Assembly (NCBI RefSeq): GCF_964355755.1
Contig: NC_092670.1
Span: 6,099,001 to 6,163,000 of the forward strand
Length of the DNA: 64,000 nt
Reading direction: 5' to 3'
From: Antedon mediterranea
Taxonomy: Eukaryota; Echinodermata; Crinoidea; Comatulida; Antedonidae
The notes beneath the pieces are model-generated. The model was given only the letters and a program-made list of their open reading frames with translations, had not been told where the DNA came from and did not search any database. The position numbers were made by a program, and so were the translations under genes. Each line of letters begins with the position of its first letter. The first letter of the stretch is position 1. Shown piece after piece: positions 11,901 through 26,900 of this stretch.

Positions 11901-14900
11901 TATATTTCATCAAAACAATGTTTTTTATATATTGTAATCAATCTTATTGTAATATATTTTGTTATATCTACAACGGCGTTTTTTATTTAGGTTTTTTCTT
12001 ACCTAGGCTCGGCCGCGGCCAGCCTCAACAAGTTGTTTCTAACTTGTTGTTCATGAGTTTCGCACCCGTAACATCGAGTGCATGACCGTGTGTGTAACAC
12101 GCACGTGTGTGGGCTAGCCTCGCTCGATCATTTCAAGAGGGCGCACGTTTTCACAGACAATCATATTCGATTAGTATCTATGTATCCGAGAAGTGTGTAC
12201 GCTAGGTCCATGCTATAATCACCTGGAGAATATACTAGTCGAATACCGTACACCATGTGGCCGCCAAGAAGGGCTTGCGCTGGGGGTACGGCGATCGTGC
12301 GTATAACTACTGTATAAATAAATACTATTCCAATCGTACGTAAACGTCTACAAATGAAATTTTATCGCCATAATGAACAAATCTTTTCATCATATTTAGT
12401 ATAACATCATGCTAAAATGCCTTGAAAACTAGGCAGAAGCAGGTTGCCGTTACGTTAGTTACTGTAGCTAGGCCTAGCCTACTCAGGCATAGCAAATGAG
12501 GTGACGATAGCCTAGGCTTAGGCTATGTACAATCTGTGTGGTGAGGCATTTATGTTCGGTGTATAAGACGCACCCTTAATTTAGAGGTCAAATTTGCTTG
12601 TGAAAAGTGCGACTTATACACCGAAATATACGGTACCTTCTAACTCACTTATACTCTAAACCTCTTCTGTATTACTTACATATCCTCTAGTATAGGTGTG
12701 ATACGAGAGATATTTATTATGTTGGTTATTATTATAGATGGTACATTTTCCTGGGTCCTGGAGATTTCCCCCCTTCTACTGTATTGATATCAAGATTTTA
12801 ACTAGAAAGAAATTGATGAATATGTTTTGATGGCTATTTACTTCATAATGAAATACATAATACAGAACTCAATATCAATTTTAATTATCCAGCATTATAA
12901 TGAATAGAACAGCAAGTCTGTAAGGAAACCCAACGATCTAGTGAGTCATTCTGATGAGTGGAAATCATTGTAGAAATAGCTATTCTGATAAGAAAATCAA
13001 TTTAAATATTCATGACTGTAATGATTACCTGATGTTGACGTTTTCTCATGAATATTCTAAAAAGTATACTAATAAATTCTACTAATGATAATAAATTATG
13101 TTTTGTTTTGTCTTTAATAATTAACTATTTAATACCACTGGGTTTTTAGGAATTAAGAATTTCTAATTTACTTATAAATTTGCTCATTAACTACTAATGA
13201 CTCATATCAGGTTGCTTGTTTACTAGGTTTCCATAATTCAATTTAGGAGATATTGTGAAAAGATGGGTTTTATAGCTAATTTGCATATTCATGCTCATTT
13301 GCATATGAAGGTGGTGGTTGATGGAGTGTTGATTTGTTTTTAGTGATCAGGACAACATATACATGCTAGATTCAGTAGCCTATAATGACTCATATCAGAT
13401 TGCTTGTTTACTAGGTTGCTTGTTTACTAGGTTTCTATTATTGAATTAGACCAATTGAACCAAGTTTTAAAACCAGGTTATTTATTATAAGTACCAACTA
13501 GGTTTACTCTTAACTAGGTTGCTATAAATGATACTGTGGGTATGTTCAGACTCACGGAGTTACGGTGGAGTTATGTACGCGGCGTACATATTTTTGTGTC
13601 TGAACCATGCCGCGGATTAGCGTTAGGGAGCTGTTACTCCGCGCCAGTGGCGTTAATAACTCCAGCGGAAGAGGGTAGATTTCATAAGGCTAATCCATTG
13701 ATGCATCAGTGATTTCAACCTCCGGTCAACGTCAGCCAATGAAAAGACACGGCCGCAATTAGCAGCAGTCTATTCGCGAGGTTTTTTTTTAATAGCAAAA
13801 CAATATACTATTCCTCGAGCTAGCCTAGATCAACAACAACATTCGAATTAAAATGAAACGTGTTACATGGAAAAGTACAGAAGTGGCTGATTTGATTTCA
13901 TTATGGGGCAGCCCTGAATTTATAGACAAGATAGAAATTAGGAATTGGAAAGCTAGCGCCGGCAACAAGATGGCTGTTTTTAAAGAAATTGCATCTAAAC
14001 TGCAAAATTCTTCCTGACGGTGACGAAGTTGGCGTCGGCGACATGATTTCACAAAATTAATTAAAATCATACAAATAATGGCAAAGTCATTGTCCGTGTA
14101 ATAATTATGTTCGAAATTACTATCTTCTGTAAGGATTTGCAAAAAAATCGGCAAAAAAACCATTACATTTGAAGGTAACATTGTATTATATTGCTAGGCC
14201 TAGCTAGTGTTGTAAACTTTCGCGCGTTTCACTCTCAGCTCTCTGTTGTTGTTATTGTGTATGTATCCCATCGGCCGTTTCGGTATGACAGAACTTCCGC
14301 TTTAAACGCAAGACGTTTGGAATGCTAATCGTTGTGTCTGAACACCTTGACTTTTAACGCCACGGATTACCGTACGCCTTGCGTAGATAACTCCACCGTA
14401 ACTCCGTGAGTCTGAACATACCCTGTGTTGATTTTTGCCATGGAGTAAAGAGTTTACTGGTCTTTATAGGACTTTTCCAGATTAAAATGGTTTTGTTCAT
14501 TTCTGATTTAAGTTTAGCAACTTAACTAATAACTTAAATGGGTTATCTATGATATAATAGTTTGCTAGACTAGGTTTGTCCATCAACCATGTTTGAAATT
14601 AGGTTTACTTATACCAGGTTGGTTTTTAGTTTAGGCTAGGTTTTCTGTATTAATACTGTGCATGTATTTATTTTCATACAGTAGGTTTGCTAATATATTG
14701 TACCATCTTTCAACATCTTATTATCAAATATTTGATAAATGATCAAATTGTCAGGTTCAACTCATGTCCTTTGAATAATACCAGGTTTTTCTTTGGATTA
14801 GACCCTGTTTATATCTTAAAAATAGGTTTATTTAGATGTTTCATAACAATTTTTTATGTATGGTATTTGACAAGTTAAATTCACAATTCAAAATTAATTT

Positions 14901-17900
14901 ATTATATATTAATTTATCATGAAAGTGGTGTTTCTACATTCTACAGAATGCATTATACAGTATTACCTACATAATTGTGGATGCAACATATTATTAAATA
15001 TGGTCATACTGGTCATATCATATCTAATGTGATTCTGGACATGTCCTATTGAGCTTGATGACTAAGATGGTAGTTGATTTAACAGCTTACAATATGTCAT
15101 TATTATTGACTGTTAACTTGCAAGTCGCATTTAGTTTAATTTGATTGCTGACAATACATTATAAGATAGATGGATTTAAGATGGAGATTAAATGTGGGAA
15201 TGTTTTTATTTCTAAAATAGAATTTCCAGTTTATTCAGGAATATGCCCAGAAATATTGAAACTGGTCATTTTGAGAAATTGTTTTTCAATGACTGGACAG
15301 CAATTCCAGATTACAGTTGCATGCTTTTAAGCCGGAAATGTTTAGTAACAGGCATAGCCAAATAGCACCAGCCAGCTTGGGCAAATTTGAATTTAACAAA
15401 CGGCAAACATACTTTTTTTTATATTACACACATAAATTACAAAATTATTTCGCCATGTTTTTTTTTTGTTTTTTGTTTTTTTTTTTAAACCATATTTAAT
15501 GAGGGTGATCCATCCAGCTATTGCTGATCATTAGGGACCCTCAGAGGTTCACAAGACAAACATATACACAAGATGCTCTACATAAACAAAGTCTTATTAC
15601 AAGTCTTTAGGAGTGGAGTAATTTGGTCCTTAGAAAAAATCCTGACATGTGACGGGACTTGAACCAAGGACCCTTGGAGTGGTAGCCAAATCAAACTCTG
15701 ATTTTTATGTTTTACTTCATTTTCTGTAACTGGAGTTCTTATCTATTTTAAATTATATTCAGATTTAAAACCCTCTATTACAGATAAAATAAATCAAATT
15801 TTTTTCAATGTTTTTAAAATTTATATTTTTTATGTAAATCAAATTTGTTAAATTGTTCAGTGCTTTGATCTTTCTTTGGAAAGGCCATTTTATAAATAAT
15901 GAATAATAAACAAATAATTAATATTACTAAAAACTATAAATGTTATCCTGTAACCAGAGCTGGTGTTATTTATGCCCAATGATAAAGATCACGTAAAGAT
16001 AATTGTATCTACTATATCCGGTTTGCTTGTACCTGCTTATTGTTGGCGTCCACTAATTAAACTTAATTCATTCTCACTGGAGTACAAGTCATTGCACGCA
16101 TAGACTAATCACCAATGATTCAAAAGTAGGAAGAAAACATTTCTATTCTCTCAGCTTTTTTTTTAACTATTTGAAGTAACATAATCTACATGAATGTTTA
16201 AAAATAGCATTTTTATAATAAAATAGCAGTTTGATTTTGAATTCATGCTAAAGGTGTTATTGATGAGTATAATTATGATGAAATAGAGGGATTCAAATGT
16301 ATATTTCATCCGTTTTTTCCGTGGCAGTCCCTGTAAGGTACAAATATGTAATTTTTATGTCGCTATGGTCAATATTACACATGACCTTACCTAATTACAT
16401 CATTAGTTTTCTTGTTTTTTTAGTATACCTTTTTTTGACGGTGTTACATATAGTGTTATGATAGTATGTCAACTGCTATACTTTAAATACTGTAGACTTC
16501 CAAGAAATTTGTCGTTACTTTCCAAAGTTTCCCGATATTAAGGGTTTCCCCAATTTTGATAACACATCCCTACCCAAGTACAATATGTCAAGCAACCATT
16601 TTACAATAGAAGTACAGTAAGTACAATAAAAATAATTTTAAATTATTACTAAAAGCAACAAAAATATACAAAATATTTGAAAGAATCCTGTTAAGCCGAA
16701 CCCAGTTTTGTCGTTCAAGGTTTTCTATTGTGTTTGATTACCCGTGCCATTATTTTCCAAAATCATTATCATTTTATTACAATAAGAAATAATAGACTTG
16801 GAATTAAAGTTTTAGACTATCATTGATTTTTGTCTATAGTTTTAATATAGGATTGACCAGAGTCAAGGGTTAACTTTAATGTTTGTGGGTATTTTATCCT
16901 CTTTTCTACGAATGCTTGCGGTGTCATAGAATGAGTCACAAATAGAGCTGGTTTAACATTACAGTGCCCTATATTGGTAACAGAATTCTAGGTTCAATTC
17001 CAAGTATAACATGTTTATGGTACGATGAAAAAAGAAAAGAATATAGATTTTAATTAGTGAGATATTCAATAGCATTTATCAAACCACCAGTCTAGTGATA
17101 TAAGTCCATCATTTGGTTAGTACTATATGATCTACCAACATAGAAATTTAAACTTTTTACATATATACTTGCAATGAATGACAAATGTGATGATGCAATT
17201 TCGATGGAAAAGTCTTTCAAACTTTTATTTATGGATTACACACATTTTAAAAATAAAATTAAAAGAATAGAATAGTTAAAGAAGATTTATTCATCTCCAA
17301 AATATTATTAGGGATACCGTAGGTGAAACTAATGGTCTTTTCAATTGGCCTTAAAACTATTGGTAAAATACTCGGTTAACTAAATACCAAACGGGAAAAT
17401 AACAGGAGAACTAATGAAATGTGCAATCAAATATGGCAACAATTTGATTAGTTTTAAATTCCTTCAATCTGTTGATCAATTTAAAACATTTGCTCAGAAA
17501 TCTGGATAATAATGTGAATATTTCTGACAGTTAATCAATCAATTAGCTACATTCATAATTCAAAATGTAGATTTTCTTTCTATAAATAACTAAAATTGAA
17601 AGTGATATATTTTGGTGGTTCAACTATAAAGTTATGAATACAGCATTTGTTGAAACTTATTTCTTGGTTTTGCTTTGATGTTTTTATGCCATATTAATAA
17701 TTTCACAGAAATTGAAAGTAATGAAATAAAAGGACTATAGTAATTTATATATACATGAATGGTAATAAGGAAGTTAATGAAATGATATCAAATATATAGA
17801 TTACTATTACACATAATGAATGTATGAGTGAAAATGGTAGAAATAATTCTATGAGGTGAAAACAAATTTTCATCTTTTTAAATGTAATTATATGTACCAT

Positions 17901-20900
17901 TGTCACAAATGGCGGGTTATACGTTTAATAGAGTTGGAAACATCTAGATTATAGACAAAAATCTAAACACTGACAGGTGAACAACTTACAAAATACAATA
18001 ACTAGAAACTTAAGGAAAGTGGCCACTGCCTGGTTTGGAAAAAGTGTTTACTTAAAGAGATGTGCCCAAGTCCATCTGATAAAAGGGCAAGCCAGTTTTG
18101 CAGAAATACAGCCTACAGTGTACAGTAGAGAGCCTCTCAAATTTTTAAGCATTGTAATTTATCGATATACATATCTTACTCTTTATCGTTGTTAGATATG
18201 GCGAGTTCTATTTCGTGCCATTCATTCCTGTCGTGGGTGGGGTTGAAGCAAGTGGGCCTAAATACATTTTTTTTTAAATCATTTTGTATTATTTTAGTTA
18301 TTTTCTTTCGTCTTTGAATGAGTCTCTGTACTTCCTAGTTTGGACGGTATATTATTTGGAGGGCTTATTAGATGGCTGTACAAAATGGAATGATAAATAA
18401 CTAATGAATAATTTAATTATATATCTTTACATTTTTGTTAAATTTGTTATAATTCAGTAAGAAAATGTATAATAGTCATAATAAATTAACAACATTCCAA
18501 CCAATACATCAATCACTACATTTAGAGCAGTTGTCTGTAATTTATTCAACCATTTCATAATCATATTTGAAATTATTGAATAGCAAAATATTTTAATGGT
18601 CATCATTATTATCATCACTTACCGTGTCATCAAAATAAATTAAAATTCATTATTATATATAATATTTTTATTATCGTCAACATCATCAACATTATTAAAA
18701 TACATAAATAATAAATAATAATAAAGAAATAGTAATAAATATAGTAAATAATAATAAAAAATAAATAATAATAAATTACACAGCATTCTCTTTCATTAAT
18801 AATTATACTTGAAGCAAACCCATATAAATTTAAATAAATAAATAATTAAGGTATTTAGGTAAGTTTAATTAAAATGATGGTGACAATAAATAAAAACATT
18901 AATAATTCATGATTATGATGCTCCAATAAAGATTGAAATGTTGACATATATCTCATTATTTGGATTAAGTTTCGTACTTTTTATCTATTTATAACAGTTA
19001 AATATGTATTAAGTTTGTACAGATATCATCCATTTTCCTTAGCTTTCATTTTCTTCAACTACCAGACCTGCTTGAAAAGGTAAGAAAACATTAAGTTATC
19101 CTTGATTTCTTTGCTCTGTATAAAAATTATAATTCAGTGATGATAATAATTTAATTAACAAATGCATTATATGTACCAAAATTAAAGGACATCTTCGGCT
19201 TCTTTGAAAGGTCTATTTTCATTATAAATATATAAACCTTTGAAAGAATATTGATATTTAGAAACTGAGTGAGGGTGAGTGTTCAATTTACACAGAAGAG
19301 CATTAACGGAAAAACGCATAGATTGTCCTACATAGAATCTGTATCTATCCTGAGCAAAAACCGCCTGTCCTTTCCGTGTTGTGTGTAAATGGTCATAAGG
19401 AATAACATTACTAGTACTACTACTATTGTCTGTGTAAATTGATCCTAATTCTTAACACTCGTTGTGCTTCACCGCTGTCAAAAAATAAATGGTACCTTTG
19501 ATATTTATGGATATTTTTTCAGTCAATTGAAAACAAATTCTGGAGTTTGGATTTTGAATTGTCTGTAAATCTGACTACGTTTTTCTTTTAATGAGCAATT
19601 AACATTTGCATATTTTCCAGATAAGGAAAGTACACGAGCATCTTTCAACTACATTGTATGCAATGTGTGCACGCACATTATTATAATGTGCATAATTTCA
19701 TATCTTTAAAAGTTACAATATTTTGTAATAAACACTACTTTCCTGTTTTAAGTATTATTTCCTTTGTTGTTGCCATATATTTTTTGTTTCAATCAATAAA
19801 TGCATTAACTGATCGCAGAGTGAAAAAAAAAGCTATAGTAGTGTATTACAATGTTACCATCCATTGAAAACAGTATATTAGTTGCATATGAGTCATCATC
19901 AACAACAAAGTAGTCATTTATAGTGTACTGGTAACTAAGTGTTGTATTATTTATATAGACATGTATTATAATTTATATTTGTAGCCTTTGTCTGCGATAT
20001 CTGTAATTAAATTATTTCTTTTGATAACCATGTACACACTGGTATAACATAATTTATTATTTGTATAATAATCAGGCCCTGGGATATAGCCCATCGTCCT
20101 CTAATGTTGATTTCATGCTGTGTGAAATTTCTCCTTTCATTTCATTTATTTTGTCTCATACCTTTATTATAGGTATTGCAACTCTTCCCAATAAAACTAA
20201 ACATAAAATGATTTTGTCATTCTATGGGATTCAATCAATCAATCAATCAATCAAAGTAACATTTATTTCTCTTCTTGTCTTTCATAGAAAATAAAAATGA
20301 ACAGGTCGGATCGTTTATGGCCAAAATCGCCTGCAAGATTTTTAAAATTAAAAACCTAACTTATAGATAATCAACCGAAGACCACCTACATAATTAAACT
20401 ACCAAGCGTATCAACTTAACCTTTTATATGCAACATAACCATATTTTAAGAAAATTAAAAAATCTGAATAATCTTATCATCAAAATTGTACGATCATGGT
20501 TCCATCTTGTGGACTGATTATAAATATAAAGACAATTGTTTTATTAAACAACTGTTTACCTAATTTCATATTTCAACCTGATTGAACTTTCACCAGATTT
20601 AGTAGATGCATACAAAGAACATAAGTTATACTTTGGTTCTAAATTAAAGTAATTCTAATTAATAATATCACGTTTGTATTCGTAAATAAGAGATCTAATG
20701 TTAAACAAGACAAAGAAAGAATTAAATCATTTATGCTTAAATTCATATATTTATGAATAGTGTATAGTATTAGTATCTTAACAAAGACTCTAATATTTTA
20801 TTAAATAAATTCATTTATACTTAATTTCATATAAATTAATAATTTATGCTAATATTAAACAAAATAAACATAAACAGGCAGATGAAATAATAAATTTCAG

Positions 20901-23900
20901 GTAAATACATTTAAACTCATGGAACATTTTAATTATCTAAAAATCTAGTACATGACCTAAATTCTTGACCTTTCTTTCAGAATGTTCTCTCTTATGTTAA
21001 TATATTTTTTAATGTAAATATTGAATTAATGTGTTTTCTCATAAATATTAACTTTATTATGCATATAATATTACATTTTACGAAGTAATCAGGTTTTCTT
21101 TGTACTTTGTTCGACAACAAAAGATATAGAAAGACTTGTTTTTCCAATTCCTTATAATTTATTCTACAGTAGCATGGAGAATATAGTTCTCCTAATTAAA
21201 CCCCACTTTTTCAAAAAAACTTTTTATTGATTACATGAAATAAAATTTGAGGTTTTTCAGCATTTAGTCTGATTTATTATTAAACACAATTAAGTCCCCA
21301 CTTTATAAGATAACCTTTTAGTTGTCTTAAAAAAATACAAGAAAGAAAATTGACTTCCATTGGCACAATTAAGTGACAATTCTTCCGTTCATTTCCAAGA
21401 TGGCATGGGAACAATTGTTTGACATCCAATGATACCTTAGTTCATTTTCTTCTTTGTTGGAAAGAAGGGTTGTACCATTTAACCTCCAACCAATTTCCCA
21501 AGCGTTACCTAGTATTCAATCAAGGCAATCTAACAACAGGACACTGAGCTTTCCTTGCCAAGATAGGAACTCATAACAGTCCTTTGACCTTTTGTCTGGC
21601 TGTAACAAATACCAACAGTACTGTACTATACATTATTCGCCACGGCGCGATGTCTGTTATAGGCCATGGAACTGATCTTGTCGCAGCCACAGATAAACCC
21701 TTTGATCTCTGGAGCTCAGCATCCTGTTATTAGATTGCCTTGATTAAATTACCAATTCAGTTTTTGCACTCAATTCCTCTTATATAAGTTTTGGCAAATA
21801 AAATCATATTTATTAATTTTCCAATTAATTAATAAATCTTTCTTTCTTATTTAGAATCGAGTAGTTGGTCAGAACCCAGGCGAAAGAAATTACCACATCT
21901 TCTATGCATTAATACTAGGGGCTCCAGACGAAATGAAACGTAATTTGCTATCATTATTTATTATTTTGTATTGTTTTAATAGACACACTATATCATCATC
22001 ATTAGTATAACATTGAATGAAGTATGTCACGTACAGAAAGTCTGCAATAAAATTTGGTGTTGAATATAGTTTATTGTTGTATGATAGAACAGAGTAGAGA
22101 AAGCTTTGCTTCCTAAATGAAATTTGTAGATGTACCTTGAATTTAGAAACGTATGAAGTCGTAGCTTCCGACTCTTTTCAAAACATTGTTCGATGTTTGG
22201 AGCAAACTTTTAGGTTAGGTTTAATATACAATTCTCCAGTTATACAGAAGATGTTTTGGCAGATTCTTTAAAACATTACCATCTCCTAATATATTAACTC
22301 TGGTTGTTAAATATTCAGCCAAAAGAAAAAGGAAATCAAAATTAATACATACTAAATTTGTTTAGGATTGTCAAAATTGTTACTTAAAGCATGATGGGGG
22401 AGTATTTGATTAAACTGAGTTTTACAGTGGTTATTCGATTCTTTAGATTTTTATATTATACTCCGCAAGCTAAAATATGCATTCATTTATCACAGTACAG
22501 TATATCATACAGATAACAAAATTGACTTCAAATATACAATTTTTTTTTGAATTCCAACTAATTATTGATGACCGCTTATATAAATTTCATAAACAATATC
22601 AAATATTGACTTTTATTTTTTTAGAAAAACTTGGACTAGGTGCACCAGAGAAATACAAATATATAAACCAGAGTGGATGTATAAAGGATCCAAATATCAA
22701 TGATCAACAAATATACTCAGATGTTAACGTGAGTATTCAAATTGATGTTTTTGTATTATTATACACCAGTATACACTGGTGTGGATCGAGATCTCTCTTG
22801 AATAGGTAGGGTTATAAAAGGAAGCCTTCACCTCTGTTAGGGTGGAGGTAAGAACAGTGTTCACACACATACAAACAAATAACATTTTCAATACAAAAAC
22901 TAGATTTGAACTTTGCATGGCAAAATCAATATATGGCCATGATGCACATCAATATCTGAGTGAGACTTCATTACCAATACTCCTCTCATGTTGTAGTTAC
23001 AATTATGTGATATTTTTTCTTACAAATAATCTTCAAATTAACATGAAGATCATGTTAATAAAGTTAACTTCTAATAAATCAAATTACAATTTTCATGCGT
23101 TGTAAAATTTTACGAGGTTAAAACATTGTCACGTTTAAAGCGTTAAGTCCGGCATGACTCAACATAAATTTCATCATGATTTATACACGGTACAATAACA
23201 TTTAACAGAAAAAAAAACATAAGTGCTAGAATTTAGTATCGTATTCTCAAAGCATCCATTTGAATCGTAAAATCACATGAGTTGGATTTCAGACTAGCGG
23301 TGTACATTAAAACAAGTGATTTTCATTGGTAGAAAGAATATAAATAACACTTTGTAGGAAGCTTTTAAACAAGTATCTCTTTAACGCAAACATTGTTAAC
23401 ATTATAGTGACTGTCGGATACATTAAACTAAAGTGTTGCAATCACACTAACACATTGTAAATAATGTAAAAATGTTCTAACAAGAAAAACACAATAACAC
23501 ATCTTAAGGTATGCGTAGCAGCGTACCACAACAGTTAGAAATGGTGACCTTGGTGAAATTTTATACAAAATCGGATAGTTTTTGTTTAAAAGATATTTGA
23601 AAAAAAAAACATAAAAATAACCGTAAGAAAATAATTACCTCTTATATTTCTTGTAGTACAGGTAAATTTAAATACATTTTTATAGACAATTTTATTAACT
23701 GAAAACGTAAATAAAGAGTGTCTTTTTGCCTACAAGAACAGAAGTACTAGGCCTAGCTGTGAGATTCCACTGTGGCTAAAATCTCTCACACACATTTGGC
23801 CTATTATACACTACACTGGTTTTTCATTGTTTTCTTCACTCCTTTCCCTAATCTGCCATATCCTATTAGTTATTTTGTTTAAAATTTAACTTGTGTTTTA

Positions 23901-26900
23901 AGTTATATTCTGTATTCGCCAGGAACTTAGCTTTACAACATAAACATTGAGAACGTTCCATGTGTAAACATTGGAAATTTAACATCCTCAGCGATTTATT
24001 ACATTTACTAACATTTGTTCTCCCTCCTTTGATACTAAAGCTATTATGAAACATTCTTAATACAATATACAACATTACTTTGACACGAAATGTAATATTT
24101 TTTGTGCTATATTATACAGATTTCTGATAAAACACAGACACATTATTGAAAACATCAATTATCGCTTTGATACAAACATTGTAAATAACATACGCGAGAT
24201 GAAATGGCAAACAGGCTGTAGAATTCACAGGCAGACTGAAAACTTCATTGTAAGAACAGAGACACAATGCATGATATCAATGGTCTCATTGGCATGTTGT
24301 AAATAACCGGAGAGAGGTGAAATGTCCAACACGCCATTGATGAGAGCAATAAGACACTCGTTTAAGCGCAAGAGTCCTCTGGTTACAAAAGTGATACTAA
24401 CAACTTCTAGCAATTTCTAATTCAACTTATCCATTAGTAAAAGTGCTTTAAGCTATCACAATCTACCTTACTAGATTTTCTATGCATAGATTTAATATAA
24501 GCTCTTAGGCTGACAACAAAACTATATAAAAAATGAAGTTTTTTAATTAAAAAAAAAATATTATTATAATCAAGTAAGCCGGTGTTGACGATTTTAAAGT
24601 ATTTAGTTTATGAGATTATGGTGCTTCTTCCTTATTTACAAAATTATTGAACAAGTATCATTGCCCTGTCCATTTATGTGCGCTTATCAAACTGTGCCAC
24701 TTATTCAAGTTCACACAATTATATGCATTTTAGCAAATTTTAAATTCACATTAATTGGTTGTTTCGTCATCAACTAGTATCAATTAGGTAAAAAATTATT
24801 GTAATTTAATTGTTTGCATATACATATCCTGTTTTCACTGTTTTAATTATTAGGCATTTTTAAATTTAACTATGTGTTATATTATTGTAGTTAATATTTA
24901 AATATATAGTTTGTGTTAGTAAGTAGTAGGTGGAGGTTCATATCACTGTTGGGCTGGTAATGTTACCGGAGGGAATAAAGGACGCCTTGAAACTTTCATC
25001 CGTCGGGCTGGTAAAATGATTGGTCTGGAACTGCTTTCCTTTACCGATGTGCACCTAGAACACCTCCAGAAAGATTTCGAACGCATTGAGTCGGATGCCT
25101 CTCATCCTCTCCACAAAGTGATCATAGACCAACTTAATCCAAGTGGTAGATTGAGGCTCCTCAGTGTGAAAACAAATCAATTTGCTAAATCCTTTATTCC
25201 CTCCAGTATCATCCAGTACAACAGGAAGTCAAGAAGATAATTTTATCTTGTAATTTTTTAGATGTTTTTATATGAATGGTTTTATGCTATATTGTTTTTA
25301 TTGTGTTTTCTTTGTTATTATGACGAGCAATGAATTTCCTTTTTGAGGATCAATAAAAGTTATCTTATCTTATCTTGTTGATAATAATGGCTCTTGTACT
25401 GAATCTTCCTATGGACTGCTATTTATCTGTTTTTGTATGACTTGTAATTGTTTTTCCTGAATAAATAATAAAAATGGAATAAAACAGATACAGCTGAACC
25501 TACCATAAACAGACATGCTTAAAATGAAATCTATAAACTAAACACTATGTTTTAACAAAAATAATTTTCGAATTTATTACTACTACTACTTACTTTATAC
25601 AGTAGCATAACATAAATAGTTTAAACTCTAGTTTGTTTACGTTTTGTTTTTAGTCAAATTATTACTGCATCTGCAAGTCTGATATTTTTTATTTTCTGTA
25701 TCAATGCTATGTTGATATTTTTTTCGCACCTTTAAAATACACACCTGTAAAATGACCTTGGTCATTCCATTTAATTTATTCAAAATAAAAAATCAATAGT
25801 GTATTATTTTATTCATTTTGTTGTAATATTTATAGATGTTTACCATTTTACAAGGGTAATCCAGTACCTGGAGGGATGCTGGAAAGAGAATAAGCATTGC
25901 TTAGTGCGAGATTTCTAGTAACACCCACAATCATGTCATACACATGTAAATTGAGTAATGAAAGCATAGAAAACCGAATATTTAATTATGTTTTACATCA
26001 AATAGAGTGTGGAAATTGTTTGTATGTGAGGTTTATAAATTATATTGTGATAAAAAAAAGTGTATGAATCACAATCATTATCATGTATAAAAGATGGCTG
26101 ACGTAAACTACATTTATTGGAAAATATAATATACATATACGATAGTTTTTTCAAATGAATTTTTGCATAAGGGAATATACGACCCTAATGAATACATATA
26201 CAGTACACTGTATTTATAGAATATGGTTTCTTCTGTGTGTTGAATAGAAGGAAAATCCTCCATGCACACACAGAGCCTTCATGGAACAATTAGCGCTAAC
26301 TCTGGTTGGTGGATCACCAACAATATCCGGGAACACATCATGACATCACATAATTCAAAGGCATTTACTGATATTTTAAATGTATATATAGGTTTAATTT
26401 CTTCATGAGAAAAGATTTTTTTTTAAAGAACCTAGTACATCTTTCGAGACGAGTAGGGGTTACCCCGCTGTACTATACTAGTTCACACACAGCCACTGTC
26501 ACAAACTCATCATATATATACACTGTGCCCTCTGGGAGAATAGTCTTAGACTGAAGAGGCTACCCAGTATAAAGAATGAATAGAAAGAACATTTGTTTGT
26601 GTCAATAAATATTTTATTTCTAAAAAATGTTTATTTCTGTATATTTTTAGGAAGCATTAAAAGACATGAAGTTAAATGATGAGCAGGTTTCAGATATGTT
26701 TGAGCTTCTAGGAGCCATCTTGCATATTGGTAACCTAGACTTTATCACGGCCGGTGGAGCACAAGTGTCATCTATGTCAGGTAAATATATATATACAAAT
26801 AATGAATGTTTATCAGCGAAATGGTACAAATAATTTCATGAGGTGAAAGATGGAAGGTTATATTTTCACGAAACGGAAGCAGTACTCCATTGTATATAAC

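Larger units (their letters stand above)
11674..19065. other. Intron, 7.4 kb, with two DNA transposons
   Basis: It holds a TA-flanked inverted-repeat element (11796-12635), a duplicated GACTCATATCAG block (13195 and 13385), a Harbinger-like element (13538-14423) and a SINE-like stretch (15500-15700). It also has a very AT-rich zone with AAT-type runs (about 18580-18900). A tRNA-like string at 16945-17010 (GGTTCAATTCC) is too weak to call. Confidence 0.8.

Noticed and set aside
13825-14181. 118-codon minus-strand frame
   Set aside because: It lies antisense to the Myb-like remnant within the Harbinger-like element and has no family features.
16480-16720. Strings such as GTTAAGCCGAACCCAG that might be pogo-like ends
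   Set aside because: No inverted partner or target duplication could be found.
22842-24413. Several short frames around 22842-23105 and 23866-24413
   Set aside because: Short, no domains, no splice context; expected by chance in AT-rich DNA.
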